64,000 bases of DNA, from NCBI GenBank assembly GCA_963978545.1, contig OZ021726.1:31716459-31780458 (forward strand). The letters run 5' to 3'. The notes under the pieces were generated by a model. The model was not told the origin of the DNA. It searched no databases and was given only the letters and a program-made list of their open reading frames with translations. Below are positions 1 through 11,797 of the stretch, piece by piece (positions within the stretch are counted from its first letter, which is position 1; each line of letters opens with the position of its first letter). The DNA is from Linyphia triangularis (taxonomy: Eukaryota; Arthropoda; Arachnida; Araneae; Linyphiidae). Position numbers and translations under genes: made by a program.

Positions 1-944
1 CCTTGGGCTCATAATTTTAGAGGGCCCTGAAATTGGATGTAAACCTATATTTTTGTTTCACAAAAGCTATGTGAATATCTTTTATTCATAAAAAATATCT
101 TTATATAAAAATCATTTTGTATTGATCTTGAACCATCTTTAGTATCTAAGAGTATATTTATTCAAATAAACAAAACCATCATTTAAATGCGTAAAAAACA
201 AGCTTTTTTGAAAGATAGAGAAAAAAAAGGAAATCTCGATGAATTTATTGTGAGATCAGCAAATGTCAACTCTGAAGTTGTGAATAATACTGAAGATATT
301 GTGATTTGTATTGTGATAGTTAAATGCAAAACTATACATAACAAAGTTTTTCCTTTTTTGATTTATAAATTTGATTGTTAGAAATTTGTTTCTTTATTTG
401 CGATAAAAAAAAAAAAAACTTTTAAGAAACAATATTAACATTGATTTATCAACTTTTTCATTATTTAATGTTAATTCATTTGACTTTGTGTCAAGCCCAT
501 TTCCATTATATCACGGGTTTGAAAAAGGGGAACCCGAATGTATCTGGACCTTGAGCCTCAACTTGCCATAATCAGGCTCTGGTTGTATGAAAGAACAACT
601 TTTGTACGTATTTTTTTTATTTGTATATTAAAGTGTAAAGTTTAATAAATGAATATGATGCTGTTATTAAGTTGTTTTGATCATAGATCGTTAATCGATA
701 ATGATCTTTTTATTCAAATACCGAAAAATCCTGGGAATATAATTAGAAACTGATAAACATATTATTTTTAAAAATCTGAAAAGAATTTTTGTACACGTGA
801 AGTTTACGTTAATAATAAGGTAATACAATCGTTGATAAATTGTCTCACTTCTCTTCTTTAAATTCGAATAAATCATAGACATCGTATCTTTTTGAATCCT
901 TCGTGTATGGTTGTGGGTATGTTTCTTGATGGCGGGAAAATCTG
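1..944. other. AT-rich sequence, no gene seen
   Basis: Only short, low-complexity open frames are present on either strand. There are A-rich runs and no recognisable domain, tRNA or element end. Confidence 0.5.
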
Positions 945-1160
945 CGTAGGCCTAATTAATCCCCTTGCAGTCATCCAATCGAGCTGAAACTTGGCAGATA
1001 GATTCGATGTCGATGACAATGCATTCTATCAAATGTTGGGGCTGTAACTGTCAATAAAAAGTTGTTTTTACGGAATACTAATGAACCAACTTGCTATCAT
1101 CCAATTGCGCTAAAATAGCTTTTAACCGATCATTGAAAAAGCTCTTTTCTGTTGCCAAAA
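945..1160 (-). repeat. Dispersed repeat, related to 50.65-51.0 kb
   Basis: Read on the minus strand, this segment shares the words 'aatgcattgtcat', 'gaatctatctgc' and 'tttcagctcg' in the same order as the tandem units at 50,640-51,010. It appears to be a diverged, inverted copy of that family. No coding capacity is seen. The family is unnamed here, and the boundaries are approximate. Confidence 0.5.
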
Positions 1161-1224
1161 TTGTTTTAATAAATAAATAATCATTTTTTTTAATTAGAAT
1201 GTAAAAAAGATATTTAGGTTCACG

Positions 1225-1400
1225 TTCATTTTAATAAATAAATTTTGTAATAAATAAATTTTTTAGTAAGGTATTTGCAACACATTTTGCTGATAGAAAT
1301 GCTTTTGATATTTAAAATTAGATGCAAACACCAAGCGCACGCTGTTTACAGAATCGGTGCTATGTTAATGAATATAAAAATTGGCAATGCCTATAAAATA
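1225..1400 (+). repeat. Dispersed repeat, related to inside of 49.3-kb hAT MITE
   Basis: About 130 bp matches, in inverted orientation, the interior of the hAT-like element at 49,270-50,038 (around 49,615-49,745). Shared words include 'atatttaaaattaga' and 'gctatgttaatga'. The open frame across it mirrors one at the other site, which reflects shared repeat sequence and not a gene. Confidence 0.55.
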
Positions 1401-3764
1401 TTTATATTAAAAACTTGGTTTTATGGGTTTTATTTTTTATTTAATAGAAAAGTGGCACACTAAATTTCGCAGTTTTGGTTCAGAGGGTTCTTAGTCTATC
1501 AAGTACATAATATGGAATATCGAACTGATTATTTTATGTTTTTTACAACGAGTCTTTATTTTGAAATAATTACCTAAATATCCTTAAAACTTATCAAATA
1601 CTTTATTAAATTATATTACAAACACTTCTAAAATGAAAGAACATAGTGATTAAATGACCATTTATTTAATTAACAAAGTATTAAATTAAAAGTTCAGATT
1701 AAAAAAACCAATCATTATTTTACATGTATCTAGATTTTATGACCTTATTAGAGAATAAGAAGGTTTTACGAAATGTAAACTAACAAGATCACATGCTTTT
1801 CTCTATAAGAAATACTACAGTTTCACTAAAGCTCATGACATATTTATATGAATATTAGACAGCTAACTGACTATATGAAAGGGCTTATTTATTTCTTGAA
1901 AAACATAAAACCATCGTTTTGTACTTCATTTACTAGAGGTTCAATGGTTAAATAAAATAACTTATGCTAGTGATCTAAGATTATATATCAATTTTGTATG
2001 ACCACTACAAACTATGATTTATAAAATAAATAAAACACTTGGAAAATGATTTTTTTAAGCATATTTGGAAAGATATTCGGAATTTACTTTTTTAAAACAC
2101 CCCCCCCCCCCCCCCAATACCTTTGAGGAAATCAGAAATCTATTTTCAGGCTCTTTTACAGTCAATATTTTAGCCGGTTTAAATTAATATAAAGAACAAT
2201 ATAAAAACTTTGTTTCTTTACCTTTGATGAAGATATCTTTGGATTTATTATTAATAAGAGTAATAGATATCATTTTCAACAATCAATTATGTCAATTTTA
2301 ATTAGGAATAAAAATTATAACGATTCCCTATGAATTATGGTTTGTATTAGTTAGTAATTTATTTGCATTAAAAATAATAAAACATTCTTCAAAAGTTTAA
2401 GAGTATCAATATTTGTGAAATACATAAGAATTTTTTTTATATCGTACTTGTTCACTGACTCTATAATAAACTTTATGGTAAACGTAATTCTATAATCATT
2501 GCGAAATACTAACATAAAAAAATGAGTACCAATTTTGGTAGTAGTTTGTTTCGTTTGAAATTTGGTGATAATATCGAGCTTACATTAGAAAACTCTCCTA
2601 GTCTTAAATTTGTATTAACTCCCGTTAAAAAAAGTAAGCTATTTTTTTAAAGATTGAAATACAAGCCATTATATTTCAAGAAAAATCATTTGCCTTTATT
2701 GGTTTTCATCAATTTATAAATCCATAATCATAGACATAAGAAATAGACCTTAGCAACAGCATAAGAAATCTAATGGCTTTTGCAAATAACTCCAGAGAAA
2801 CAGGAATCCAGATATCCGCCAAAGGGCTTTTCCTAGGAATCTATTTCAACATTATCCATTAAGAGAAGCTTGAGCAACATAGGCATTCGCAGTTTAATCA
2901 CGTATAAGTTTTTTTTTACGAAGCAACAGATCATTTCGGTAGTTTCAAAGTTGTGTCAATGACACTTCATACGAAATTGATCCGATAACTTTTTCAAATG
3001 TATTATTCTTATTTGTAAGAATAAATATACATTACTTCATTCTAATAATCATGAAATAGCTATATATTAAAATAACTACCAATTTATTATAAAAAAATAA
3101 AACCTTGAACGAAAGAAAATACGAGTCATAGCAAAATTAAAAAACTGAAGAAAAAAAACGCAACAAATCTTTAAAAATTATCTATTAAATGCGTATGTGA
3201 CTTCAGGAAATTTCTTACAATGTTTATTTTCTAATGTCTTGATAGTTTGGATTGAAAAGTGCTCATTAAAATGTTGAAATCCCGGAGATATACTAGTTTA
3301 CTTTTAAAAACGATAAATAATAATAACAACATTTCCAAGTAATCATAAAGAAATATTAATATTTATATCAAGAAATTCTTTTAATCAACAAAAACATCTT
3401 ATTAGGGAGATCATATTAAATAGTTTGTTTACAAATAAGATTGATTTTCAAGAATTCTAGCAATTTTGGGGATATTTTATAGATCGTTACACAGTATAAA
3501 CAATATTGGATTATATTACAAATTGAGTCATTTCCATAGTGACTTGCATAACGTTACGTACATTTAGAATGGAATTTGATATATTGTTTTCATTTAACAC
3601 CGAAACAAGTAAATATTTTTTTATATACTTAGAATACATTATAATTTAGCTTTATATATTTAAAACTAAAAATTTAATTAATTAAAATTGAATTCATTAA
3701 AATAAAACTTGCCCAACCAAATTTTTTCAATTAAGGGAAATAACATCTATGTATACATAAAAGT
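1401..3764. other. AT-rich sequence, no gene seen
   Basis: There is no open frame of note and no recognised element. A homopolymer run of about 16 C lies at 2100-2115. Scattered A or T runs are the only other structure. Confidence 0.5.
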
Positions 3765-4669
3765 GAGTTGTCTGTACGTCTGAACCTTATACAAATCCAC
3801 AGTTTTGCACTTAGAGATACGAAATTTGGTTCATAGAAGCTTTAGTACATGGTGATTGTAGAGAACAACTTTGAAATTCGATTAAAAGTTGCTTTTATTA
3901 AAATTTAATGACATGAAGAAAAATTTATTGGAATGGCAACGATATTTTTTTAATACATCAGAATAAAACCAAAAGTTATTTTAATGTGTCACCCTTATTT
4001 TTCTGATTATTTTTATGCATTACAATCGTCTTTCCTTCAAGTGATTCGAATATTATAATTTTCAAATATTTACTGTGATTGGTTGGTTGGTTGTTTTCAG
4101 ATTATCTGGCGCCGTCAGCAACACGAGGGCTATAATGCACCGAAACATTCGTCATTAGACAAGCCAACATACATTTACAAACACCCAGGCCTAACACGGG
4201 ACTCGAACCCGCAACCTCGCGTTCTAGAGGCTAGCACGCTAACCACTATACCATTTGGTCGACCAAATATTTACTGTGAAACAACGATCTGCGCATGCTC
4301 CGTTTGAAAGCGTAATTGTAAGTACTATTGAAATCCACCGAAAACTTTCCTATCATTTCGATATTTGCTAATATTACTTTTTATTTCCAAGTAAATATTT
4401 ATTCGTTTCCTTTATCCAAAATATCAAAAATCCTTCTTCTGATTGTTTTTATTTTTAATACAGTGTTTTTGTACTGTGCATCCAAGTTCCATATTATTTA
4501 ATGTAGATTTCAATACATTTTTTGTAATATACGTGTTTTACTATTTACACTGGACTATTTTGCCATTTACACCAGAAACGTAGTATTTCATTTGCGATTT
4601 TATTTCTTTTTTTCTTAAATATAAACTTCTATGTCTTTCAACGGGTCTCCAGCGGGGTCACGCTGCTAG
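3765..4669 (+). mobile_element. Non-coding repeat ending in hairpin + CTAG
   Basis: The 3' end is sharp: a 5-bp stem (cagcg/cgctg, 4650-4665) is followed at once by CTAG at 4666-4669 and then T. Rolling-circle elements (Helitron/Helentron) end with a small hairpin near CTRR before a T, so this is a candidate non-autonomous relative. In typical Helitrons, however, the hairpin sits several bases away. The 5' boundary near 'gttgtctgtacgtctgaac' is a guess. A SINE is nested inside. No protein is encoded. Confidence 0.35.
4079..4263 (-). mobile_element. tRNA-derived SINE with 16-bp target duplication
   Basis: On the minus strand the head resembles a tRNA: an A-box-like 'tggtatagtggttagc' and a B-box 'gggttcgagtcccg' provide an internal RNA polymerase III promoter. 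The anticodon arm does not fold cleanly, so this is a SINE head and not a working tRNA gene. The 3' end (low coordinates) is a (CCAA) tail. The target duplication 'caaatatttactgtga' is perfect at 4063-4078 and 4264-4279. Length is 185 bp. It inserted into the repeat at 3765-4669. Confidence 0.88.
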
Positions 4670-7559
4670 TCACTTATATGAACAGTTTTCTTTCACTCTC
4701 TGTAGCATATTCATTATTACATTTCTTTTAAAATTTAATCATCTATCGATTGCATCATACCCAGAAACAAACAGTAAATTTAATTCTTAAAAACTGATAT
4801 GACTGACTCTCAAATTAGAATATATTAAGAAACTAAAGCAACTGATTGTAACTCTGATTAAAAGAAAAAATTTTAATAATCAAGCTTCGTATTTTTCGAT
4901 GCCGTGAGCTTATACTGTTTTTATTTAAATAATTTTTCCTGAAAAATCTAAGTGAGTGGAGTCAAGAATGTCTAAGGGCAAAGTATCAAATCAAGTAAAT
5001 TGGGAAACACGAAGCTTTGCGAAACTTAAGAAAGTAGAGGCCGGCAACTTTTTTGATGAACGGTTACAAATCATATTAGGTTGGAGTTACGACTTAGTTT
5101 CTATTGCTTTTCAGTATTCTTTCTCTTATATCCATTTATTCTACATACCTAACATAAACTAAAATTTCATTTTCATTTATTTTTCACGTAGTTTAGTTTT
5201 AATTGGGGAGTTTGTATTTAACTTGACTTGCATCTATATTTAGCTTAAGCTTGGATTGCATAATAAAGTTTAAGTTAATTATGTATTCCAATTAAAGCTA
5301 AGCTACGCATTGTGCACTTTTAAATTATTTTATTTTCACCATTTTACTTTAACATGTTATGATTAGTTATTACATATGTTCAAACATGATGGTACAAATT
5401 CTAATCTATTACTTGAATTATTTTCTGATAGAATATTTAAGAACAGGCTCAACCATCAAACAGTTATCATTCTAAGGACTATAGGGACATTACAATACTT
5501 CTTCACGAACTACGGAAAAACAATAAAAAAATTAAATTAACCTTTTTAATTTAGATTAACCTTTTATTTTAAAGTTAACCTTGCATTTTTAATGAATAGA
5601 TAATGATCATAGTAAAACAATTAAAAAATATTAATATAAAATGTTTAGCATGGGTTTGAATAAAAAATAATTCCTTAATACCAGGTTGTCATTGACAAAA
5701 TTATATATTGTTGACTATAAACGACCAAAAAAAAATTTTTTTTTATATAAAAGTTAAATTACGGGTCATTCCAAGTCAGTTCGGCCTGACCATGATATTC
5801 CCCACCTCAGATTCTTATGAAAATAGGTTTGAAACCTGTTTTCATTGTTATTTACATCATTTTTTTTAATAACACTGCTACTTGTTCAAATTTTACAGCA
5901 CTTTAAAATTTATGGATTTTTTAAATTTCGCTTTCCTGAATTTTCAAAAAAAGAGGTAAATGTCAGAAATTTTTTTTTTCTCATTAAGCACTAATTATAT
6001 TACAATTTTATAAAAGTATACAAATTAAGAAAAAAACACTTCCCCAAGTTTATAAAAAAAGTTCACAAAAAATTACCTAATTGGGATTACGTTTGTCGCA
6101 CAGTACTACCTATATATGGGCTTAAAAGGCAAATCGTTATGACCCTCGTATTAATTTGACAGATGCTGTCATAACATGCAATTTTTCTTCAAGAGTGGAG
6201 ACTATTTTTGGAAACAGGTAAATTCGGAACAGGTATTTTCGGAAGGTAACCCCACATTTGTTATTGAAGAAACATGCAGTTTTAACTAGTCAGTCTATTA
6301 ATCTACAGTTTATTGTTAGTGATCACAGGCTTCAATCTCTCTGTTTCATATGCAGCAGAGCTAAGAATTGAGATATCTTCAATTGTTTTTAATAATTAGA
6401 GTTGATCCACTGTCATACTTTACTAGAATTTTTAATTTGCTTCTTTTATTCCTGGTTGTGTTTCACACATGCAGCTTTTTTCTCCTTCTTTTCTTCTCTG
6501 CTCCTTTTCTGTCTCTTGGACACTTATTATTATTATTTTTTTGACGTTTCAGTTTATACTTTTTTTTCTGGGGATTTGCAATGCATTTTTAGAGAAACGT
6601 GTGATGTCACACTTCTTGAAACCAACACTTTACCCGTATGAAGTTCATGACCCGTCCCCTTTCCCCTCCAAGCGTGATAGTATATATATGGACTTCTCCA
6701 AAGCTACTGAAATGCAAAGCTCAATTTTAGCAAAATTATATTTAGAGTAAGTAGCGGTCAAAACTAAAAAGTCTTCAAATTACCAGCGTCTCTGATTACT
6801 TCTCCTTTCATTTTTTCAACTATCTCAAACTTATAAAAATTGACGACGATCAACAATGGAACCCACACACTGAAACAAGTGTACATAATTAGAAGCATAA
6901 CAGTTTTTGATGCACTCCCTGTTGAACTTATTACCAATGACTTTTCCACCCTATTTAAATAGAAAATTGCAAATTTCAATAAACTTATGTTGCAAGAATG
7001 TTTCAAAAAGACTATTTTCTGCAATATCTATGTTTATAAAAAAATTAAATATTGATTTAACAGATCAAAACTTCACACTAAATTTTTAGAATACATTTAT
7101 AGTATGGAGATTTGATATTTATACATAAACAAAAGTAAATTTGGAAAACATATTAATTTTTTAATTAATTTTCGTTAATTAGTTTTTATTATGTTTCATA
7201 TCAGGAGGTGAAATTTTGGCAAATGTGTCAAACAGATTACTATATTCATGCTAGATATTTCATTGTTCTTCACCAGATCTATCAATATCGATCATTCCCA
7301 AATACTTTTGCCTGAGAGTAAAATTTAGCAAACAATCAATACAAAATCTTAAAATGTCAAATATTAAAAGTGTATACTAAAAAAAAAAAAGCTAAAATCG
7401 TATAATTCTTCCCTGAATCTATTGGCTCACTTTATTCAATGACTTCTTATATTTCATATTCATCACTATTCTATACTCGCGTTTGATTATTTCTCAATTT
7501 ATTATCTATTATGTTTGATATTATACGCATGATGGGAAAAATCAAGCTTTTATTAAATT
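4670..7559. other. AT-rich sequence, no gene seen
   Basis: Several open frames of 60-95 codons occur but are T-rich, overlap one another or lack family resemblance. One, at 4968-5162, starts at ATG in a fair context but matches nothing I know. A T-rich stretch at 6470-6560 explains the hydrophobic frames there. Near 5765 'gggtcattccaagtcag' faintly recalls the inverted-repeat tip at 8965. Confidence 0.45.
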
Positions 7560-8315
7560 AGTGATTAATTTTAGCCTGAGATTAACATTCGTGATCTGTC
7601 GTTGCTCCTCATTATCCAGGCTGTTTAAACCCACATCATGTGCAACTACGGCTTATTTTTTTTTTGTCCAAAATGAAAACGAGAGGACATTGCCACGAAA
7701 TGGCAATGTCCTCTCGCTGAATTACACGTTGATTATAAAAAGGGAAACTCGTCGGTTGATTAAAAAAAAAAAAAAAAGCGAAAGTTTAAAAACTTTGCAT
7801 TTTGACAAAAGATTTTTTTTTCTCCACTGCGTGTTAAAACGACACAGGTAGAGTGTCATGCATTTCACATCGATACCCGGACGTAATTTCAACCGACGGA
7901 AGTAGTAGTAGTAGGGGGGAATAGACTTTAAACAAGGAGAGAGTTTTGTGAGATCTTCGTGACCTCCAATGCATTTCGAGCTCTTTTTTTTTATCCATCC
8001 CTTCTTAGAAGATATTTTCTCTTCCCCTTCTCTTCGCTTTTCCTTTTCTTCTCATATTTTTCAACCCTGTTATATTTATTTATTCATCCTTCCCGCAGCG
8101 AGAGCCCATCAAACGACCGCAGGGCATCCGTACTGCACCTGACCTGTAGTAAAAAAAAAAAAACACGTACCGGAAAATGTCGATCTGACCTACAAGTGTA
8201 GGGAGTGAGAGAGAAACTTCTGTCTAGGTCGTCGACCAGATTATGGTTACCCGTTTAGATAGCTGCCTGTTTGTAGCTTTGTACATTTTTTAAAACGTGA
8301 CCTCGGGGTCGTCAG
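7560..8315 (+). promoter_or_regulatory. GC-richer unique stretch; candidate gene leader ending in splice donor
   Basis: Base composition shifts clearly upward in G+C against the flanks and the sequence is not shared with other parts of the window. At 8313-8320 there is a consensus 5' splice site, cag|gtgag. A promoter plus non-coding first exon of a plus-strand gene whose coding exons lie outside would look like this. No TATA box or initiator is decisive, and the open frames inside are low complexity. It could equally be unrelated unique sequence. Confidence 0.25.
7680..7716. repeat. Perfect 16-bp stem, 5-nt loop hairpin
   Basis: 'cgagaggacattgcca' is followed by loop 'cgaaa' and its exact reverse complement. 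It lies within the GC-richer stretch. The stem is shorter than an animal microRNA precursor. It could be a structured RNA element or a replication or repair product. Confidence 0.85.
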
Positions 8316-8964
8316 GTGAGATATCGAAAGTGCTGGATGTTGATTTTTACGTATCTTCTTGGAAGAATGTGAGGTAGCGCTTCGGAGAAAAAAAGAAAGT
8401 GATGTTTATTTAGTACCTTGTGTCAAGAGTTTGAGTAGGAGCAATTTAAATTGTTAGTTGGTAGTTTTCTTCCTTTTATCAAATTAATTTACTGGATTCA
8501 TTCTTGGTTTGCTGTGCGAATTAAAGATGGAAGGCGCTAAAGTATTTTATTTCTTTTGAAACAAAATAAATGTTTTTCTAACTTTATTTTGTTCTAGTTA
8601 ATTAAATTGGTTTTTATCAGTTGAAAATTGTAAGAAATTATTCAAGTTTCTTAAAACCAGGTTCAAACGATCTTGCCATGATAAAAAAATTGAATAACAA
8701 AATTAAGATGTATATTCGGAAGATTGGTTGGATCTTGAACAAAATGTTAAAGACAAGCGAAAATTTACTAAATAAAAAATACCAAAAAAATGAAAGTAAA
8801 ATTCTGAAAATTTGAAAATATTTATATAATTGCTTAAACAATATTTCTGAATAAAGTTATAGAGAATATATCAATGTTTTTTATTTTAATATCTATTTCA
8901 CTTATGAATGCAATGCCACTTGAGCAAAACATTAAGGACAATCCCATTTCTTAAAGGAACCATA
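8316..8964. other. AT-rich sequence, no gene seen
   Basis: Mostly A/T. The two opposing open frames at 8620-8840 are K/N/I-rich on one strand and F-rich on the other, as expected from composition alone. Confidence 0.5.
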
Positions 8965-9336
8965 GGCTGATTCCATGTCAAATCAACACAGCTTCCAATC
9001 CGACCCCTTCAAAATTTGATAAAATTTTGCTCACCTGTTGGGTTTATAGAGAAAAGAAAAATGGCCAATATTAGGCTTGAATATCGTTTGGTTGATGAAA
9101 TATGGAGCTTCAAAAATGGATCAAAAGGTCAACATTTAACATTTCTTGCTTTACATATTTGCACATAATTTCCCCCCTAATGATCATAAAACATTGCTCT
9201 TGGTGTCAAAAAAAAAAAAAAAAAAAAAAGCTGAATATTTGGGCTTTCTTATGATGTATCCTATTTTTAAAAAATTTCATTTTAAGGTCAAACATTTTGA
9301 TCTTTGACCTTCTATATCTCAAAAAGGGATATTTTA

Positions 9337-9377
9337 TATATATATATATATATAAAATATCCCTTTTTGAGATATCG

Positions 9378-9426
<49 letters not shown>
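9337..9426. repeat. (TA)n tracts around a palindrome
   Basis: Two TA-dinucleotide tracts flank an inverted copy of 'tctcaaaaagggatatttta', which gives a cruciform-capable palindrome within the left arm of the inverted-repeat element. Confidence 0.8.
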
Positions 9427-9428
<2 letters not shown>

Positions 9429-9467
9429 TTCATACATTAATTCTCTACAAAATCTTTTAGTTTCATT

Positions 9468-9794
9468 TTGAGACCGCATGGGAAGGCAAGTTATAAATTT
9501 AAATGCAAATCTTTATCCTTAACTTTGCACGGTAATCGCTTTTGGGTGCGATGTAAGGATTCTCATATTCGCGATGTGAATTGCAAAAGAATGAACAAGG
9601 AACTGTATGTAAATTTTCTAGATTTAAAAAAAAAATTAAATATTGAAAATTTATTTCGTGGATCTTTTGTTAAATGTATGCGTGAGCTGCCATATTTTAT
9701 AGTTGGGAATTCCAAGTTTGCTGATATACGACCAAATAAGTGTCGTTATAGGTGGAAGTGCAAAACTTACCTTTTGTGTTTATCATATTCATAA
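9468..9794 (+). CDS. Unrecognised open frame inside inverted-repeat element
   Basis: An open stretch of about 108 codons without a clear ATG at its 5' edge (the first in-frame triplet used is TTG). It starts at the inner end of the left arm and runs into the first 225-bp duplicate. The composition is basic (many K and R) with several cysteines, and includes the words 'HGNRFWVRCKD' and 'FRGSFVKCMRELPYF'. I recognise no family. It may be the remains of the element's own gene or of a captured exon. There is no sign of splicing or a promoter. Confidence 0.2.
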   Translation: MRPHGKASYKFKCKSLSLTLHGNRFWVRCKDSHIRDVNCKRMNKELYVNFLDLKKKLNIENLFRGSFVKCMRELPYFIVGNSKFADIRPNKCRYRWKCKTYLLCLSYS

Positions 9795-10005
9795 AAAAGT
9801 AAAATTAATGCTGATAAGATGTTATTCGAATGAAATAAGTAAAGAAAGTGAAACTCCATTAGTTTCTTGTTAAAACTACATATCTGCAATTGTTAGAAAT
9901 TGTCTTCAAACAATATATTACCTGTGGGATTGAAACAATTGTCCAAAATTCGAGAAATTTAGGAAATGTATAGAAAAACTTTTTGATAAAATTAGGGTTA
10001 TGAGA
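9781..10005 (+). repeat. 225-bp direct duplicate, copy 1
   Basis: Same length as, and differing at only one base that I can see (gtttcttgTtaaa against gtttcttgCtaaa) from, the copy at 10574-10798. Such similarity inside an element with diverged arms implies a later internal duplication. Confidence 0.9.
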
Positions 10006-10573
10006 ATAAAATACAAGCAAAGAAATAATTTTTGCAGGTTTACCCTTGAAACTTTGTAGACCCTTTTTAATGTTTTATTCATTTATTTCTGGGGAAACTT
10101 GCTACAGTTTAACGGCTTTAATGTTAAGAGTAGTCATATTTCTTTAGTGCTAGTAAAATATGTATATCTATTTCTAAAATATTTCAACAAATAAAAAAAG
10201 TAGTAAAATGGAAAAAGAAGATGAATATGATGAAATGGTATGCATCTGATCAACTAATTTCGACGACATTTCAATGGTAATACGATTAATAAAAATAAAA
10301 AAAATGAAAAAGATTTTCTATTTTTGGGATTTTCCTTTTGTTAAATAAAATGAACAAACAAATTATTCTGATCGTTTGTAACGTTCTTTAAAAAATTCTC
10401 AAAATTCTCTTTATGATCATGTTTCTAATTTTATAGGAAAAAACGTTTTCATACTTAAATTGCAAAAAGCAGACACCAATCATAATAATTTTTAGACAAT
10501 AATTTAGGTTAAAATTTATTCTTCTATTTTATATTTATCAGAATATCGTAAAAGGAGATCATATTATAAAAAA

Positions 10574-10798
10574 TATCATATTCATAAAAAAGTAAAATTA
10601 ATGCTGATAAGATGTTATTCGAATGAAATAAGTAAAGAAAGTGAAACTCCATTAGTTTCTTGCTAAAACTACATATCTGCAATTGTTAGAAATTGTCTTC
10701 AAACAATATATTACCTGTGGGATTGAAACAATTGTCCAAAATTCGAGAAATTTAGGAAATGTATAGAAAAACTTTTTGATAAAATTAGGGTTATGAGA
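10574..10798 (+). repeat. 225-bp direct duplicate, copy 2
   Basis: Copy of 9781-10005. A further 22-bp echo of its end ('tttttgataaaattaggg') follows at about 10815-10836, just before the right arm. Confidence 0.9.
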
Positions 10799-11276
10799 TA
10801 TATGATAAGAGAACCTTTTTGATAAAATTAGGGTTATGCGGTCCCAAAATGAAACCTATAGATTTTTGTAGAGAATTAACGTATGAAGAAAATATTTAAA
10901 AAAAAAATACCCCTTTTTGAGATATCGAAGATCAAAGGTCAAACTGTTTAATCTTAACATTGAAATTATTAAAAATTGGTGCAATTGATATATCATGAGA
11001 AATCGCAAATATTCAACTTTTTTTTTGGCCCTAAAAACAATGTTCTATGATAATTAGGGACAAAATTATGTACAAATCTGTAAAGCAAGAAATGCGAAAT
11101 TTTGACCTTTAGGCCATTTTTGAAGCGCCGTATTTCAGAAACCAAACTATATTCAAACCTAATATTGTCTATTTTTTTATTTTCACTATGAATCCAACAA
11201 GTAAGCAAAATTTTATTAAAATCTGAAGGGGTCGGGTTGAAATGCTACTTTTTTGTGTTGATTTAACATGGAACCC

Positions 11277-11797
11277 CATAATTCTTCTCTTCAATTTATT
11301 TTTTATACGTGTCGTCCTTATATGTTGCTACGAGAATTATTTTCTTCGTTATTGGAGGTAGAGTATCAATGAAAATTGCAAAAATGTTCAGAAAAAGATA
11401 TTGTGATTTGGAAAGGTAATTTATTTTAAAGTTACAGAATTTAATTTGTATACAAATATAGTATTGGGAAAAGGTCAATCACAAAATTGTTCCTGGTTTC
11501 AAACATCGTTAATTACACAGGCCAACAAAAAATTATTATTATTATTTTTTTTTTTTGGTGTCCAAGATTTTAGATATATTGGGGGTGCTGAATCTAAATA
11601 TGAAATCAATTTTTCTCTGTTAGCTCTACTTTTTTAGATCAGTGCTTCTTTAACGTGCAGTTCTAAGCGAAATATACAATTCTAACATAATTTTGTGAAT
11701 TCCTAAATCACATTTACAAGGGTTGGCTATTATTTCTGTTTAGTATGTATAACTGGAATCAATCAAAACAACTGTATTACTTATCCTAATTTAATCA
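11277..11797. other. AT-rich sequence, no gene seen
   Basis: Short opposing frames only; a T/A-rich run lies near 11530-11555. Confidence 0.5.

Larger units (their letters stand above)
8965..11276. mobile_element. 2.3-kb inverted-repeat (foldback-like) transposon
   Basis: Left arm 8965-9481 and right arm about 10835-11276 are inverted copies. The tips read 'attccatgtcaaatcaacac' and, reversed, 'ttccatgttaaatcaacac'. The inner ends read 'gtttcattttgagaccgcat' and its near match. The arms are clearly diverged, so the element is old. A 'cata' at 8961-8964 and again at 11277-11280 is a possible 4-bp target duplication. The interior holds one unrecognised open frame and a 225-bp direct duplication. 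The superfamily cannot be named from what I see. Confidence 0.7.

Noticed and set aside
4183..4263. tRNA gene on the minus strand
   Set aside because: A- and B-box are present but the anticodon arm gives an irregular loop and there is a SINE tail and target duplication.
4968..5162. Possible exon starting MSKGKVSNQVNW
   Set aside because: ATG context and composition are fair, but no homolog known to me and no supporting splice pair; chance open frame not excluded.
6402..6750. Membrane-protein-like frames
   Set aside because: Hydrophobicity comes from a T-rich tract; two overlapping frames look alike in this respect.
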